A stretch of 64,000 nucleotides of DNA from CFX5 sp023384495 (GCA_048499455.1 JASNZV010000028.1:1-64000); one strand, 5' to 3'; counted from the stretch's first letter, positions 45,084 through 54,252 are shown. Notes: generated by a model not told the origin, from the letters alone. Made by a program: numbers and translations.

Positions 45084-46058
45084 CTACGGCGCATAAACCC
45101 CTTCTTCCACCGTGGCCGGATCGGGCCAGGGGGCAGATTCGGCAAAGTCGATGGCGTCTTGGATCTCCACCTGGCAGCGATGTTTGATCTCGTCCACCTC
45201 GGCCTGGTCGAGGACGCCTTCGTCAAGCAGTTTCTGTTCAAAGCAGAGCACGGGGTTGCGTTTTTCCCATTCGGCGAGCAGCTCGCGCGGCACATATTCG
45301 GCGCCGTCGTGGATGGCGTGGCCCATCATGCGCATGGTCTTGGCCTCGATCAGCGTGGGGCCGCCGCCGCTGCGGGCGCGCTCCACCGCCTCTTTGGCAA
45401 CCCGGTAGACGGCCTCCACATCGTTGCCATCTACCATCACACCGGGCACGCCATACCCGTCGGCGCGGCGCACGATGTCGGGTATCTTCATTTGCTGCGA
45501 AAGGGGAGTGGAGTACGCATACTGGTTGTTCTCGACCACCAACACATAGGGCGCGTTGTAGAGCGACGCCATGTTCATCACTTCGTGAAACAGGCCGGCG
45601 CTGGTCGAGCCGTCGCCGATGTAGGTGAGGCAAACGCGCGGCTCCTGGCGATAGAGGAAGCTCATGGCCACACCCAGCGCCACGGGCACCGACTGGGGCA
45701 AATGACTAATAAACCCCACAATATTCAGGCTGAGGTCACCGGCACCGTGCATATTGGCGTCGCGCCCGCGTGAAAAGCCGGTTTCACGCGCCAGCAAGTT
45801 GGAGAGAATGCGCCGCGGCGTCATGCCGCGCAGCAGATAGCAGCCCAGATCTCGATGTAGGGGCGCCACCACATCTTCGGGCGCCAGCGCATAGCCCGTG
45901 CCCACGCTGATGGCCTCGTGGCCGCGCTGACTAAACATCCCACCGACGCCGCGGCCCTGCTTCCAGAGCGCCACGGCCATATCATCAAGCGTGCGCGTCA
46001 ATCGCATCCAATAGTAGACCTCGATCTTTTGGTCGAGCGTCAGTTCGTAGTGCGCCAT
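45084..46058 (-). CDS. pdhA: 2-oxo acid dehydrogenase E1 alpha subunit
   Basis: Alpha chain (324 residues) holding the thiamine-diphosphate motif GDGSTSAGLFHEVMNMA followed by VLVVENNQYAYST. RGHEAISVGTGYALAPEDVV and the FSRGRDANMHGAG loop, whose His/Arg residues contact substrate, are present. It precedes the beta subunit on the same strand and follows cmk after 45 bp. Start ATG 46058 begins MAHYELTLDQKIEVYYWM, a typical N-terminus. The heterotetramer decarboxylates a 2-oxo acid and passes the acyl group to E2. Confidence 0.9.
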   Translation of the reverse strand: MAHYELTLDQKIEVYYWMRLTRTLDDMAVALWKQGRGVGGMFSQRGHEAISVGTGYALAPEDVVAPLHRDLGCYLLRGMTPRRILSNLLARETGFSRGRDANMHGAGDLSLNIVGFISHLPQSVPVALGVAMSFLYRQEPRVCLTYIGDGSTSAGLFHEVMNMASLYNAPYVLVVENNQYAYSTPLSQQMKIPDIVRRADGYGVPGVMVDGNDVEAVYRVAKEAVERARSGGGPTLIEAKTMRMMGHAIHDGAEYVPRELLAEWEKRNPVLCFEQKLLDEGVLDQAEVDEIKHRCQVEIQDAIDFAESAPWPDPATVEEGVYAP

Positions 46059-46103
46059 TGTCTTGGTCTAGTTTCGTTGTCTGCTGGTCTCTGCTTTGGA
46101 ATG

Positions 46104-46853
46104 TCACCCAAATGCGGGCGTTTTGGCCACCCGCTTTGTGGCCAGGTCGATGATGCGCTGCACCACCTCGTCTGGCGCCAGTTGCGACGTGTCGATCACA
46201 AACGCATCTTCTGCCGGGCGCAACGGGGCGACGACGCGCTCGCTATCAAGTTGGTCGCGGCGCAAGAGATCCTGTAATATCTCCGCATAGCTTACCGCTC
46301 GTCCTCGTTCCGTCTGCTCCAGATAACGGCGCCGCGCCCGTTCCTCCGCCGATGCAACCATATAAATTTTGAGCGCCGCATCGGGCATGACGACGGTGCC
46401 AATGTCGCGGCCAACCATGACCACACCGGCCCGATCCCCCTGCCCGCTTCCATAGCGCGCGCCAATGCGACGTTGCTGGTCACTGAGAATCTGCCGCACT
46501 TCGGTATATGCCGACACGGTGGATACATGCTGGTCGACCTGAGGCGTGCGAATGAGCCAGGTGACATCGCGCCCGTCCACCAAAACCGTACAGTGACGAC
46601 CGTCTGCGGTGTCCGATGAAGGCGCGGCCACGTCAATGGCCAATGTGCGGGTGAGTTCAGTCACGGCCGCCTCGTCGCCAATCACGATGCTTCGTTCCAG
46701 CGCCGCCCATGTGACCGCGCGGTATAAGACACCGGTGTCAAAAAACAGATAGTCGATTCGCTCGGCAAGCCGAAATGCAACTGTGCTCTTGCCGGAAGCG
46801 CCGGGGCCATCAATGGCGATCACGGCGGGTTGTAAGGGAACCAACAGCGTCAT
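46104..46853 (-). CDS. cmk: Cytidylate kinase
   Basis: Phosphorylates CMP/dCMP with ATP. The P-loop is GPGASGKST (16-24), the NMP-binding region includes GRDVTWLIRTPQVDQHVS, and VMVGRDIGTVVMPDAALKIYM is the family signature; RARRRYLEQTERG is the lid. Length (249) is slightly long but normal. GGGAG lies 5-6 bp before the ATG. It follows the RsuA-type pseudouridine synthase gene by 66 bp, an order (rluB-cmk) common in bacteria. Confidence 0.95.
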   Translation of the reverse strand: MTLLVPLQPAVIAIDGPGASGKSTVAFRLAERIDYLFFDTGVLYRAVTWAALERSIVIGDEAAVTELTRTLAIDVAAPSSDTADGRHCTVLVDGRDVTWLIRTPQVDQHVSTVSAYTEVRQILSDQQRRIGARYGSGQGDRAGVVMVGRDIGTVVMPDAALKIYMVASAEERARRRYLEQTERGRAVSYAEILQDLLRRDQLDSERVVAPLRPAEDAFVIDTSQLAPDEVVQRIIDLATKRVAKTPAFG

Positions 46854-46919
46854 CGACGCTCCCTCTCTTGTGATTGGCCTGGGCTGGTGACCCGGCCTGG
46901 TTGAGCTTACGATCTGGCT

Positions 46920-47795
46920 TTACGGCTTACGAGAAGCGGGGCGCGTGCGGCGATTGCCGCCGGGCCGGCGACCATTCATCACCGCCGCGCGTCGTCGATT
47001 CGCCGCCTGCGCCGACCTTCGCGACGCGGGGGCCGCCAACTCACCCGCCATTTGGCGCAGCGCGCCCACCTCACGGCGATCGAGTGGTTGCACATCCCCC
47101 GCCTTGAGCGACCCCAGTGTCAATGGACCAATCGCCCAGCGGATCAGACGCAACGTCGGGTGCCCAATCGCCGCCGTCATATGACGGATCTGGCGCTTTT
47201 TCCCTTCATGAAGAATCACCTCAAGCCAAACACCAGCCGTAGGGCCAACACCCAGACGTAGCTCGGATGGCGGCTGCTTGACCACGCGCACCGCGGCCGG
47301 CGCCGTACGCCCTTCGGGCAGGTCGATCCCGGTTCGGAAAAGGTTGAGCGCGCTCTCACTGGGTCGCTGCTCCACCAACACATAATAGGTCTTCGGGTGC
47401 TCAAAGCGCGGATGCGAGAGCCGGTGCGCCAGTTCGCCATCGTCGGTGAGCAACATCAGCCCTTCGCTGTTCAGGTCGAGTCGCCCCACCGGGAAGACAC
47501 GCCGCGCAACAGACGGAACCAGGTCAAGCACCGTGCGCCGCCCATCGGGGTCGTCGCCAATGTCGCCCAGAATGCCGCGCGGCTTGAAGACCTTCATGTA
47601 GATATGGCGCGGGGGAACGCGCACAGGCTTGCCGTCCACGGTGATTTGCGTGTTTGCCGGGTCCACCTTGACGCCCAGCTCGGTCACCGGGCGGCCGTTG
47701 ACCCGCACTTTGCCGGCCAGGATGAGTTCCTCACAGGCGCGACGACTGCCGACTCCGGCAGACGCCATCACCTTTTGCAGGCGTTCTTCAGCCAT
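46920..47795 (-). CDS. rluB: RsuA/RluB-family rRNA pseudouridine synthase
   Basis: A 291-residue enzyme isomerising a uridine of 23S rRNA. An N-terminal S4 RNA-binding domain (1-60: ERLQKVMASAGVGSRRACEELILAGKVRVNGRPV) precedes the catalytic domain with GRLDLNSEGLML, Asp107 being the nucleophile. KKRQIRHM and LIRWAIGPL are also conserved. The last 45 residues are a basic Arg-rich tail (ANRRRAAVMNGRRPGGNRRT) likely to bind RNA. ATG 47795 is chosen because it starts the S4 domain. RluB is the best guess over RluE/RluF. Confidence 0.88.
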   Translation of the reverse strand: MAEERLQKVMASAGVGSRRACEELILAGKVRVNGRPVTELGVKVDPANTQITVDGKPVRVPPRHIYMKVFKPRGILGDIGDDPDGRRTVLDLVPSVARRVFPVGRLDLNSEGLMLLTDDGELAHRLSHPRFEHPKTYYVLVEQRPSESALNLFRTGIDLPEGRTAPAAVRVVKQPPSELRLGVGPTAGVWLEVILHEGKKRQIRHMTAAIGHPTLRLIRWAIGPLTLGSLKAGDVQPLDRREVGALRQMAGELAAPASRRSAQAANRRRAAVMNGRRPGGNRRTRPASRKP

Positions 47796-47901
47796 AATCA
47801 CTTCGCTTTCATCGATTGCGCCGGCCCGCATTATACACGGAAATAGCCCACTTGATAACTTTGACTACGCGTTGTTCTGCACAACCGCTTCGCCACGGCG
47901 A

Positions 47902-49014
47902 CTACCAGAGCACCAAGGTTTGCACGGCAATCAGTTCACCATGCAGACGCCACTCAATGGAGCCAACCGTCTGCCCTGCCGTCCATGTCAACTCAGCGGT
48001 GGGCGGCGCAATGCGGCGGAATGGGCGCAGCCCCCACCATTCCCACGGGCGCATGAGCCGCGGCGCGGGCGAACTGACCGCGCGTACATACCAGCGCACG
48101 CCATCGGGGGCGTCGAGCCGGTTGAGGATCGGCAGCTCGTCGGCATTCATGGCGACCCACAGGTAATTTGCCCGATAGTATGCGTAGAGCGCACGGACAT
48201 CCGCATAGCGGTCGCGGCTGCCCAGCACGACAATCAACACGCGCCGCCCATTGTGCTGGATGCTGGCAACGATACACTGGCCCGCAGCATCGGATGTGCC
48301 GGTCTTGACGCCATCGGCGCCCGGAAAGAGGCCGAGCAGTTCGTTGGTGTTGCGCAGGGCGTGGCCGGCGATGCTGGCCTCCGCACTCCCGATCATGGTG
48401 CGGGCGAGCGGGTAACGCGACAGGAGCAACGCGAGTTGCAACAGGTCGCGCGCGCTGCTGGTGTGGCCGGCAGCGTCAAGGCCGTGAGGATTGGCAAAAT
48501 GGGTCTGCGCCAGCCCCAACGCCTTGGCGCGGTCATTCATTTGCGCCACAAACCGGGGCAGATCGCCCGCCGTATGGCGCGCCAGGGCCATGGCCGCATC
48601 GTTGCCGCTAGGCACAAGCAGACCCCACAGCAGTTCTTCCACCGTAACGCGCTCGCTGGCGGCCAGTTCCATACTGGCGCCGTCAACCAGGTCGGACGCG
48701 CGCACCGTCACCGTTTGGGTGAAGGCGCCGCGCTCAAAGACCAAGAGGGCGGTCATCAGTTTGGTCAGGCTGGCCGGCGGCAAGGGCATGTCGGCATTCG
48801 ACTCAAATAGGACCTGATCGGTTGTCTCATCGTAGAGCAGAAAGGCCCGGGCAGTGACCGGCGGCGGCAGGGCTGCGTACCAGTGGCGCAATTGCCCCAC
48901 CGTTGCATGTTGTTCGGGGGCGTGGGGCCGGTCAACCAGCCGGGGCGCGCCAAAACCGGTCACAAAGGCCAGCGAGCCAAGCAGGGCGAAGAAGAGGCCC
49001 CAGCGACGGTTCAT
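47902..49014 (-). CDS. D-alanyl-D-alanine carboxypeptidase (PBP5/DacF type)
   Basis: Exported penicillin-binding protein (370 residues) trimming the terminal D-Ala of peptidoglycan stem peptides. The signal peptide is MNRRWGLFFALLGSLAFVTG. The three active-site motifs are present: SxxK (Ser82, Lys85), SGN (136-138) and KTG (237-239). A C-terminal beta-rich domain ends in a hydrophobic stretch (WRLHGELIAVQTLVLW). AAGG lies 9 bp before ATG 49014; ATG 49032 would add 6 residues. It neighbours rluB/cmk, an arrangement also seen in Firmicutes. Confidence 0.92.
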   Translation of the reverse strand: MNRRWGLFFALLGSLAFVTGFGAPRLVDRPHAPEQHATVGQLRHWYAALPPPVTARAFLLYDETTDQVLFESNADMPLPPASLTKLMTALLVFERGAFTQTVTVRASDLVDGASMELAASERVTVEELLWGLLVPSGNDAAMALARHTAGDLPRFVAQMNDRAKALGLAQTHFANPHGLDAAGHTSSARDLLQLALLLSRYPLARTMIGSAEASIAGHALRNTNELLGLFPGADGVKTGTSDAAGQCIVASIQHNGRRVLIVVLGSRDRYADVRALYAYYRANYLWVAMNADELPILNRLDAPDGVRWYVRAVSSPAPRLMRPWEWWGLRPFRRIAPPTAELTWTAGQTVGSIEWRLHGELIAVQTLVLW

Positions 49015-49123
49015 CGTCATGCACCTTGCCATAGACCGTCCGCGCGTTGCACATCCCGCGCGCCGACACCCAGCATCGTCTGCTGGTGGCCCGGCAAATT
49101 GTGCGCGCAGTGGCAGCCAACCT

Positions 49124-50104
49124 TCATGGGCGGATCAGCACCTTGAGCACGCCTTTGCGCCCTGCATGGCGCAGCGCGGTGACTGCGTCATCCAACGGGA
49201 AGCGGGCCTGGATCAACGGCGTCACCTGCACCCGCCCAGCCTCGAGCAGGCGGAGCGCCGGCGCAAAGGGGCCACAGCGGCTGCCGAGCACTGTGACCTC
49301 GTCCACCACCAGGCTGCTTGCGTCAAAGTCGGGCAGCGCGCCGGCAAAGGTGCTCTTGAGCACAAGGACACCCTGCGGGCGCACCAACCGGCGCGCCTGG
49401 GCAAACCCAGCCGGCGAACCGGTTACCTCCACCACCACATCGGCCGGCATCGCCGCCAGTCGGTCGAGGAGCGCCGGTGTGGAAAGATGGGTGGTTGTGA
49501 CGCCCGCCTTGTTCAAAAGCTGGAGCTTCTGTGGGTTTCGCCCAATCACCGCAAGGTCACAACCCGTCGTGGCCAACGCCTGGGCCACCAGTTGCCCAAG
49601 CCGCCCATCCCCCAACACAAAGACCCGGCTGGCCGGCGAAAGATGGACCTGTTCGAGGATTTGCAGCGCGGCGGCCAGCGGCTCGACAAAAACCGCCTGT
49701 TCATCAGGCAGCGCATCGGGCACACTGTGCAGATTAGTGATTGGCAAGGTCAGGTAGTCGGCAAACGCCCCATCGCGCCCGATGATGCCGAGGCTCTGGC
49801 GCTGGCGGCAATGCTTGCCCAGGCCACGCCCGCAGAGGGCGCAGCGTCCGCACCCAATATTCAACTCTCCCACCACTCGCCGGCCCACCCACTGCGGCGC
49901 ATCCGGCGCGGCGGTCACCTCGCCGACGAATTCGTGACCGAGCACCCCGCGATAGCCCCCCTTGTAGCCGGCTGCCAGGTGTAGATCGGTGGCGCAGACG
50001 CCGGCCAACCGCACCCGGATCAACGCCTCGCCTGCCTGTGGCCGTGGCGTGGGGTAGTCCGTATCGAGGAGTGGACCGTGGTCGGTCAGGACAAGTGCGC
50101 GCAT
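49124..50104 (-). CDS. Zinc-dependent alcohol dehydrogenase-like (MDR) oxidoreductase
   Basis: Medium-chain dehydrogenase/reductase of 326 residues. Catalytic zinc ligands Cys37, His57 and Glu58 (GHE) and the structural-zinc quartet Cys85, Cys88, Cys91 and Cys99 are intact. The Rossmann part is VFVLGDGRLGQLVAQAL. The cofactor (NAD or NADP) and alcohol are unknown; glucose/threonine dehydrogenase-like members are near in pattern. GAGG precedes the ATG by 8 bp. It is followed upstream by repeat-rich intergenic sequence. Confidence 0.9.
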   Translation of the reverse strand: MRALVLTDHGPLLDTDYPTPRPQAGEALIRVRLAGVCATDLHLAAGYKGGYRGVLGHEFVGEVTAAPDAPQWVGRRVVGELNIGCGRCALCGRGLGKHCRQRQSLGIIGRDGAFADYLTLPITNLHSVPDALPDEQAVFVEPLAAALQILEQVHLSPASRVFVLGDGRLGQLVAQALATTGCDLAVIGRNPQKLQLLNKAGVTTTHLSTPALLDRLAAMPADVVVEVTGSPAGFAQARRLVRPQGVLVLKSTFAGALPDFDASSLVVDEVTVLGSRCGPFAPALRLLEAGRVQVTPLIQARFPLDDAVTALRHAGRKGVLKVLIRP

Positions 50105-50109
50105 ACAGT

Positions 50110-50219
50110 TATCCTCAGCTCTATTTGAAAACGCGAGTTTCTTTGCCGCTTTGGCCGAGTCCCAACGTGCGCCTTAAAAGCAGTCACGATGCCCTGCGGA
50201 CACCCCGAACGATGAAAAT
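50110..50219 (-). repeat. Dispersed intergenic repeat R2, copy 2
   Basis: Matches copy 1 (12697-12807): TATCCTCAGCTC...TTTGAAAAC at 50110-50132 and CGAACGATGAAAAT at 50206-50219. Its first base lies 6 bp upstream of the alcohol dehydrogenase start codon, so on the minus strand the repeat is the leader of that gene and supplies its GAGG. The far end touches R1 copy B. Confidence 0.75.
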
Positions 50220-50352
50220 GGCGGCGTACAGCAGGAACACAGAGAGCACCGAGGAGACACGGAGAACACAGAGTCTCTTTTCCCCGCAACAAGCCAGTGT
50301 GCTTTTCTCGGTGTTTTCTGTGCAATCTCTGCGCTCTCTGTGTTACGCTGGT
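50217..50352 (-). repeat. ACACAGAG palindromic repeat R1, copy B
   Basis: A 136-bp imperfect palindrome in the opposite orientation to copies A and C. AATGGCGGCGTACAGC (50217-50232) then AGGAACACAGAGAGCAC correspond to the right end of copy A. The other end, read on the minus strand, is ACCAGCGTAACACAGAGAG (50334-50352). It follows R2 copy 2 without a gap and precedes the MFS stop at 50374. Confidence 0.85.
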
Positions 50353-50373
50353 CTGTCGTATTTTCATACCCGT

Positions 50374-51627
50374 CTAGCTCGGCAAGGTCGACGGCTGGTG
50401 AGGCGCGTCGGGTTCGCGCACCCACATGAGCACAATTGCGCCGGCCCCCAGCATGATCAGGAACGAGATAAGCGAGAGCCCGGCAATGTCATAGTGTGTA
50501 TAGAGCCAGGGGCCGGAAAAACCGGCAATCGTAAAGCCAATCTGCATGGCGGCCACGTTGATTGTCATCACCTTGGCCCGTTGTTTGGGGGCCTGTTCGC
50601 TGAGCAACGTAATGATGCTGACGATAAAAAACTCTGCAAACCCGCGCGTGACGGCGAACGCAATCACCGCCGGCCCAAAGCCGACATTGAGCATGGGCAA
50701 CGCCGCATAGCCCAACAGCGAACCGGCAACGCCCAACAGCACGCTGCGTCGCTTGCCCAGCCGATCCGTAAAGATGCTCACCGAAACGCTGGCGCACAGA
50801 TCGAACGAGCCAAGCAGCAACGCCACTGTTCCCAGTTCCACCGGCCCGGCGGTATACTGGTCAGTAAACCAGGCGCCATAGGCCAGGTTGAACTGCATCA
50901 ACGCAACAAAGTTGAGCGTGCTCGCCAGGATTGCACAATAGGCCGAGCGCGCCCCAGCGCCCAGATCCAAAAAGCGGACGACGCGGTGGCGAAGAGTGAG
51001 GGCCGGCGAACCGGTTGTCGAGGTGAGCGCTGCATCCGCGGCAGAACGTCGCACTGGGGGTAACGCACCAAAGAGCAACGCCATGCCGGCCAGCCCCACC
51101 GCCAGGCCATAGAACGGGGCGCGCCACCCATAGAGCGCAATGATCTGGCCGACGACCATCATGCCGACAATGCCAGACAATGCCCACGAATATTCCAGAA
51201 TGCCCAGGCCCCGCGCCCGCCGCGCATAGGGGAGGCGGGCGCTCAAATAGGCGACCAACGTCGGGATAAAGCCGGCCAGACAGAGGCCAATCAACATCAT
51301 GCCCACCAGGGCAAGGGCGAGATGGCGACTCAGCCCAATACAGAGAAAACCGAGCGCGCCCGCAAGCAGGCTCAAGCGCATCACAAGCCGATAGCTGCGG
51401 CGTTCGGCAACGACGCCAAGCGCTGGCGACGCCAGCCCCATCAGATTTTGCACGCCAAGCAGCCGGCCCAGCGTGACAATATCGACGCCTAGGCCGGTCG
51501 CAATGATCGGCAAGAAGGGATTGAACAGTTGGATGCCCGTATCGACCAGAAAGCGGGCACACATGCTGACGGAGAGCAACCGCGCCACGGAAATGCCCGG
51601 AGTGACTCGTTCTGCTTGGGTCGCCAC
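50374..51627 (-). CDS. MFS transporter (paralogue of 8727-9965)
   Basis: Major facilitator permease of 417 residues with 12 hydrophobic segments and a conserved TM4-TM5 stretch (LPYARRARGLGILEYSWALSGI) nearly identical to the paralogue at 8727. Motif A is weakened to GVVAERRSYRLVM, so the acidic/basic gate differs. A GTG at 51627 has GGAG five bases upstream; a GTG at 51633 has no spacing. The stop of ftsK is 15 bp away, so it may be read from the ftsK transcript. Substrate unknown. Confidence 0.85.
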   Translation of the reverse strand: MATQAERVTPGISVARLLSVSMCARFLVDTGIQLFNPFLPIIATGLGVDIVTLGRLLGVQNLMGLASPALGVVAERRSYRLVMRLSLLAGALGFLCIGLSRHLALALVGMMLIGLCLAGFIPTLVAYLSARLPYARRARGLGILEYSWALSGIVGMMVVGQIIALYGWRAPFYGLAVGLAGMALLFGALPPVRRSAADAALTSTTGSPALTLRHRVVRFLDLGAGARSAYCAILASTLNFVALMQFNLAYGAWFTDQYTAGPVELGTVALLLGSFDLCASVSVSIFTDRLGKRRSVLLGVAGSLLGYAALPMLNVGFGPAVIAFAVTRGFAEFFIVSIITLLSEQAPKQRAKVMTINVAAMQIGFTIAGFSGPWLYTHYDIAGLSLISFLIMLGAGAIVLMWVREPDAPHQPSTLPS

Positions 51628-51641
51628 AAACACTCCTGCGC

Positions 51642-54110
51642 TTACATCCAGATTCTTGGTTTGGGGTCAAGGTCCCCATTTGGGTTGTCGCCGCCAGTTG
51701 TTTGGGGCGAGGGCGGCGCGCCGGTTGACTGCTCCGGCCTGTGTGCGAGCAGCGCACGCCCGAGCGCGCCGTCTTGATTGGCGCTGAGCACGCCGGCCTC
51801 CACAAGCTGGTCGACCAGGCGCGCCGCGCGATTGTAACCAACGCGGAGTTTGCGCTGCAACAGGCTGACCGAGCCGCGCCCTTCCTCGACGACCACGCGC
51901 GCCGCCTCATCAAAGAGTTCGTCACGGGCGTCCATCTTGCGCAACTCTTCGATCTCGGCAAAGAGCGGCGGCTGGCTGAGGCCGGTGTGCGGTGCGTCCG
52001 GCGCGGTCAGATCGGCGCGCGGTCGAGTGACGGGCGGGTCGGCTTCGGTCTTCTCATCGCGCGGGGCAAAGGCTGGCATCTCCTCAGGCTGATCGAGCGC
52101 CGGCTCTCGCTCCAGGCTACGGATACCTTTCCAGTAGCGAACGATGCGGTTGATCTCTTCGTCGCTGAGAAACGCACCCTGAAGCCGTTCGAGTTTGCCT
52201 GCGTCGGGCGCCATAAAGAGCATATCGCCACGACCCAGCAACCGCTCAGCGCCAGGCGTATCGAGAATCACACGGCTGTCGGTCTGGCTTGTGACGGCAA
52301 ATGCGATCCGTGAGGGGAAATTGGCCTTGATCAGCCCAGTGATCACATCCACCGACGGTCGCTGCGTCGCGATGATCAGATGAATGCCCACCGCGCGCGC
52401 CATCTGCGCCAGCCGGCAGATGTGTTTCTCCACCTCTTCGGGCGCCGCCATCATAAGGTCGGCCATCTCGTCGACTACAATCACGATATAGGGCAACACC
52501 TTCTCGCCCCGCTTACTCAGGTAGTCATTGTAGCGCACGAGGTCGCGGGCGCCGGCCTTGCTAAACAGCCCATAGCGCCGCTCCATCTCTTTGACCGCCC
52601 AAAAGAGCACACCGGCGGCTTTGTCCACCTCAGTCACCACATCGCTCAACAGATGGGGGATGCCGTTGTAGGTGCTCAGTTCGACCATCTTCGGGTCCAC
52701 CATAAGCAGGCGCAACGTCTCGGGGGTATGGGTCAACAACAGGCACCCGATGATGGAGTTGATGCAGACCGATTTGCCCGTCCCCGTGGCGCCGGCGATC
52801 AGCAGGTGCGGCATGCGCGCCAGGTCGCTGACCACAGGCTGCCCCTTGACATCCTCGCCCAGCGCGATGCGCAAGCGGGCTTTCATCGACTGGAAGGTGT
52901 CGGACTCCATCAGCTCCTTGAGGCCCACATTATTGCCTTCCTGGTTGGGCACCTCCACCCCTACATAGCCAGTGCCGGGGATAGGGGCCTCAATGCGCAC
53001 GGTGGGTGCGGCCAGCGCCAGCGCCAAATCGTTGGACAGGGCGGCGATCTTGGAGACCTTCACCTTGATCCGCTTGGTTTCGCCTTGCACGGTGCGCTCC
53101 ACATAGCCCGGCTTGATCAGATATTGGGTGACCGAGGGCCCTTTGTATGCGCCCTCGAAATCGGCGGGCACGCCAAAGAGCGCCAGCGTTTCTTGGATCG
53201 CGCGGCCCTGCCGCCGAATCAACCCATCGCTATCGCTGTGACGCTCCCAGTCTTTGAGCATGTCGCCAAGGCGAGGCAGTTGCCAACCTTTTTCACCGCC
53301 GACAATCCGAGGCGGTGGCATCTCCCCTTCCATGGGCGTTTGCTGGGGGCCAAGCAGCCGCATGCTCTGGGGGGGGGTTGGCGTCGGGCGGGCAGGCTGG
53401 GCCCGCGCCGGTTCGGGGTCTGGGCGAACAAGGCTGGGTGGCGGCGCAGGCGTTGTCACCGTGGGGGGATTGAGCCAGCGCTCGCGGAAGCGCTTCCACC
53501 AGGGCACCAGCCCGACCGGCAGCGGCACTGCCGGGTTAATCGACGACGGCGTGACGGCTCCTCGATCGGCGCGCCAGCTTTCGAGCGCCGCCAGCAGCTC
53601 CTGATAGAGGTCGACGACCAGGCGGTCGGTGAGGAGGACGAAACCGGAGACGGCCAGAAAGGTGGCCACAGCCCAGGCGCCCCAGAGGCCGATAGCGCTG
53701 GCGACGATCTCGGCCAAAAAGAGCCCAACCTGCCCCCCCACTGGGTCGGCAGCGGAGCCATCCCACAGGGTGGCGGCCATGATCAGGCTGACAAAGAGCA
53801 ACACCAGGCCGGCCGGTCTCTGCCAGGGCAGATCGGGCAGCTTCTCAAATGCGCGGATCATCATCCAGAGGCCCAGGACGCCGGTGACCACCGGAAAAGC
53901 CCACATGCCAACGCCAAAGAGCATCCCCAACCAACCAAGCCAGGTCGCGGTGAGCACGCCATTGCTGCTCGTCAGCAGGCTGAGCAAAGTAATGGCCGAG
54001 AGAAAGATAAGGATCACCCCCATCACCTCGCCCCGCGACAGCAGGGCGGGCATGGTCTGTAGCGGATGGGGTTGGGGCTTGGTGCGGCGAGCGCCCTTCT
54101 TGGTTGGCAT
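51642..54110 (-). CDS. ftsK: FtsK/SpoIIIE DNA translocase
   Basis: Septum-located dsDNA pump (822 residues) that clears chromosome from the closing septum. Four N-terminal membrane helices (about 15-190), a Pro-rich linker, then the motor domain with Walker A GATGTGKS (about 437-445) and LLMVDPKMVELS, VVDEMADLMM and IATQRPSVDVITGLIKAN. A C-terminal winged-helix gamma domain (about 690-780, DELFDEAARVVVEEGRGSVSLLQRKLRVGYNRAARLVDQLVEAGVL) recognises KOPS-type sites. It is preceded by a promoter overlapping a LexA box, matching SOS control of ftsK known in E. coli. Confidence 0.95.
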   Translation of the reverse strand: MPTKKGARRTKPQPHPLQTMPALLSRGEVMGVILIFLSAITLLSLLTSSNGVLTATWLGWLGMLFGVGMWAFPVVTGVLGLWMMIRAFEKLPDLPWQRPAGLVLLFVSLIMAATLWDGSAADPVGGQVGLFLAEIVASAIGLWGAWAVATFLAVSGFVLLTDRLVVDLYQELLAALESWRADRGAVTPSSINPAVPLPVGLVPWWKRFRERWLNPPTVTTPAPPPSLVRPDPEPARAQPARPTPTPPQSMRLLGPQQTPMEGEMPPPRIVGGEKGWQLPRLGDMLKDWERHSDSDGLIRRQGRAIQETLALFGVPADFEGAYKGPSVTQYLIKPGYVERTVQGETKRIKVKVSKIAALSNDLALALAAPTVRIEAPIPGTGYVGVEVPNQEGNNVGLKELMESDTFQSMKARLRIALGEDVKGQPVVSDLARMPHLLIAGATGTGKSVCINSIIGCLLLTHTPETLRLLMVDPKMVELSTYNGIPHLLSDVVTEVDKAAGVLFWAVKEMERRYGLFSKAGARDLVRYNDYLSKRGEKVLPYIVIVVDEMADLMMAAPEEVEKHICRLAQMARAVGIHLIIATQRPSVDVITGLIKANFPSRIAFAVTSQTDSRVILDTPGAERLLGRGDMLFMAPDAGKLERLQGAFLSDEEINRIVRYWKGIRSLEREPALDQPEEMPAFAPRDEKTEADPPVTRPRADLTAPDAPHTGLSQPPLFAEIEELRKMDARDELFDEAARVVVEEGRGSVSLLQRKLRVGYNRAARLVDQLVEAGVLSANQDGALGRALLAHRPEQSTGAPPSPQTTGGDNPNGDLDPKPRIWM

Positions 54111-54204
54111 AGTGTTTTGCCCGCATCAGCGCTTCGTTCGCATCCGGCGCGGCGTCAAGCGGGGCGGACGGCGACGGCGGCAAGAGACGAAGGGGCTGGC
54201 AATC

Positions 54205-54252
54205 GAACAAACGTTCAGTCGAAACTATAGCATATCATAACGAACAAATCAA
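54205..54252 (-). promoter_or_regulatory. ftsK promoter with LexA box
   Basis: On the minus strand TTGATT (54252-54247) and TATAGT (54229-54224) are 17 bp apart. Just downstream, at the expected start of transcription, GAAC-AAAC-GTTC (54205-54216, within CGAACAAACGTTCA) fits the Gram-positive LexA consensus CGAACRNRYGTTYC at all but the last base. The ftsK start codon is 94 bp further on. Confidence 0.8.

Noticed and set aside
52380..54062. 560-codon frame opposite ftsK
   Set aside because: Antisense shadow of a well-conserved gene, His/Gln-rich nonsense composition.
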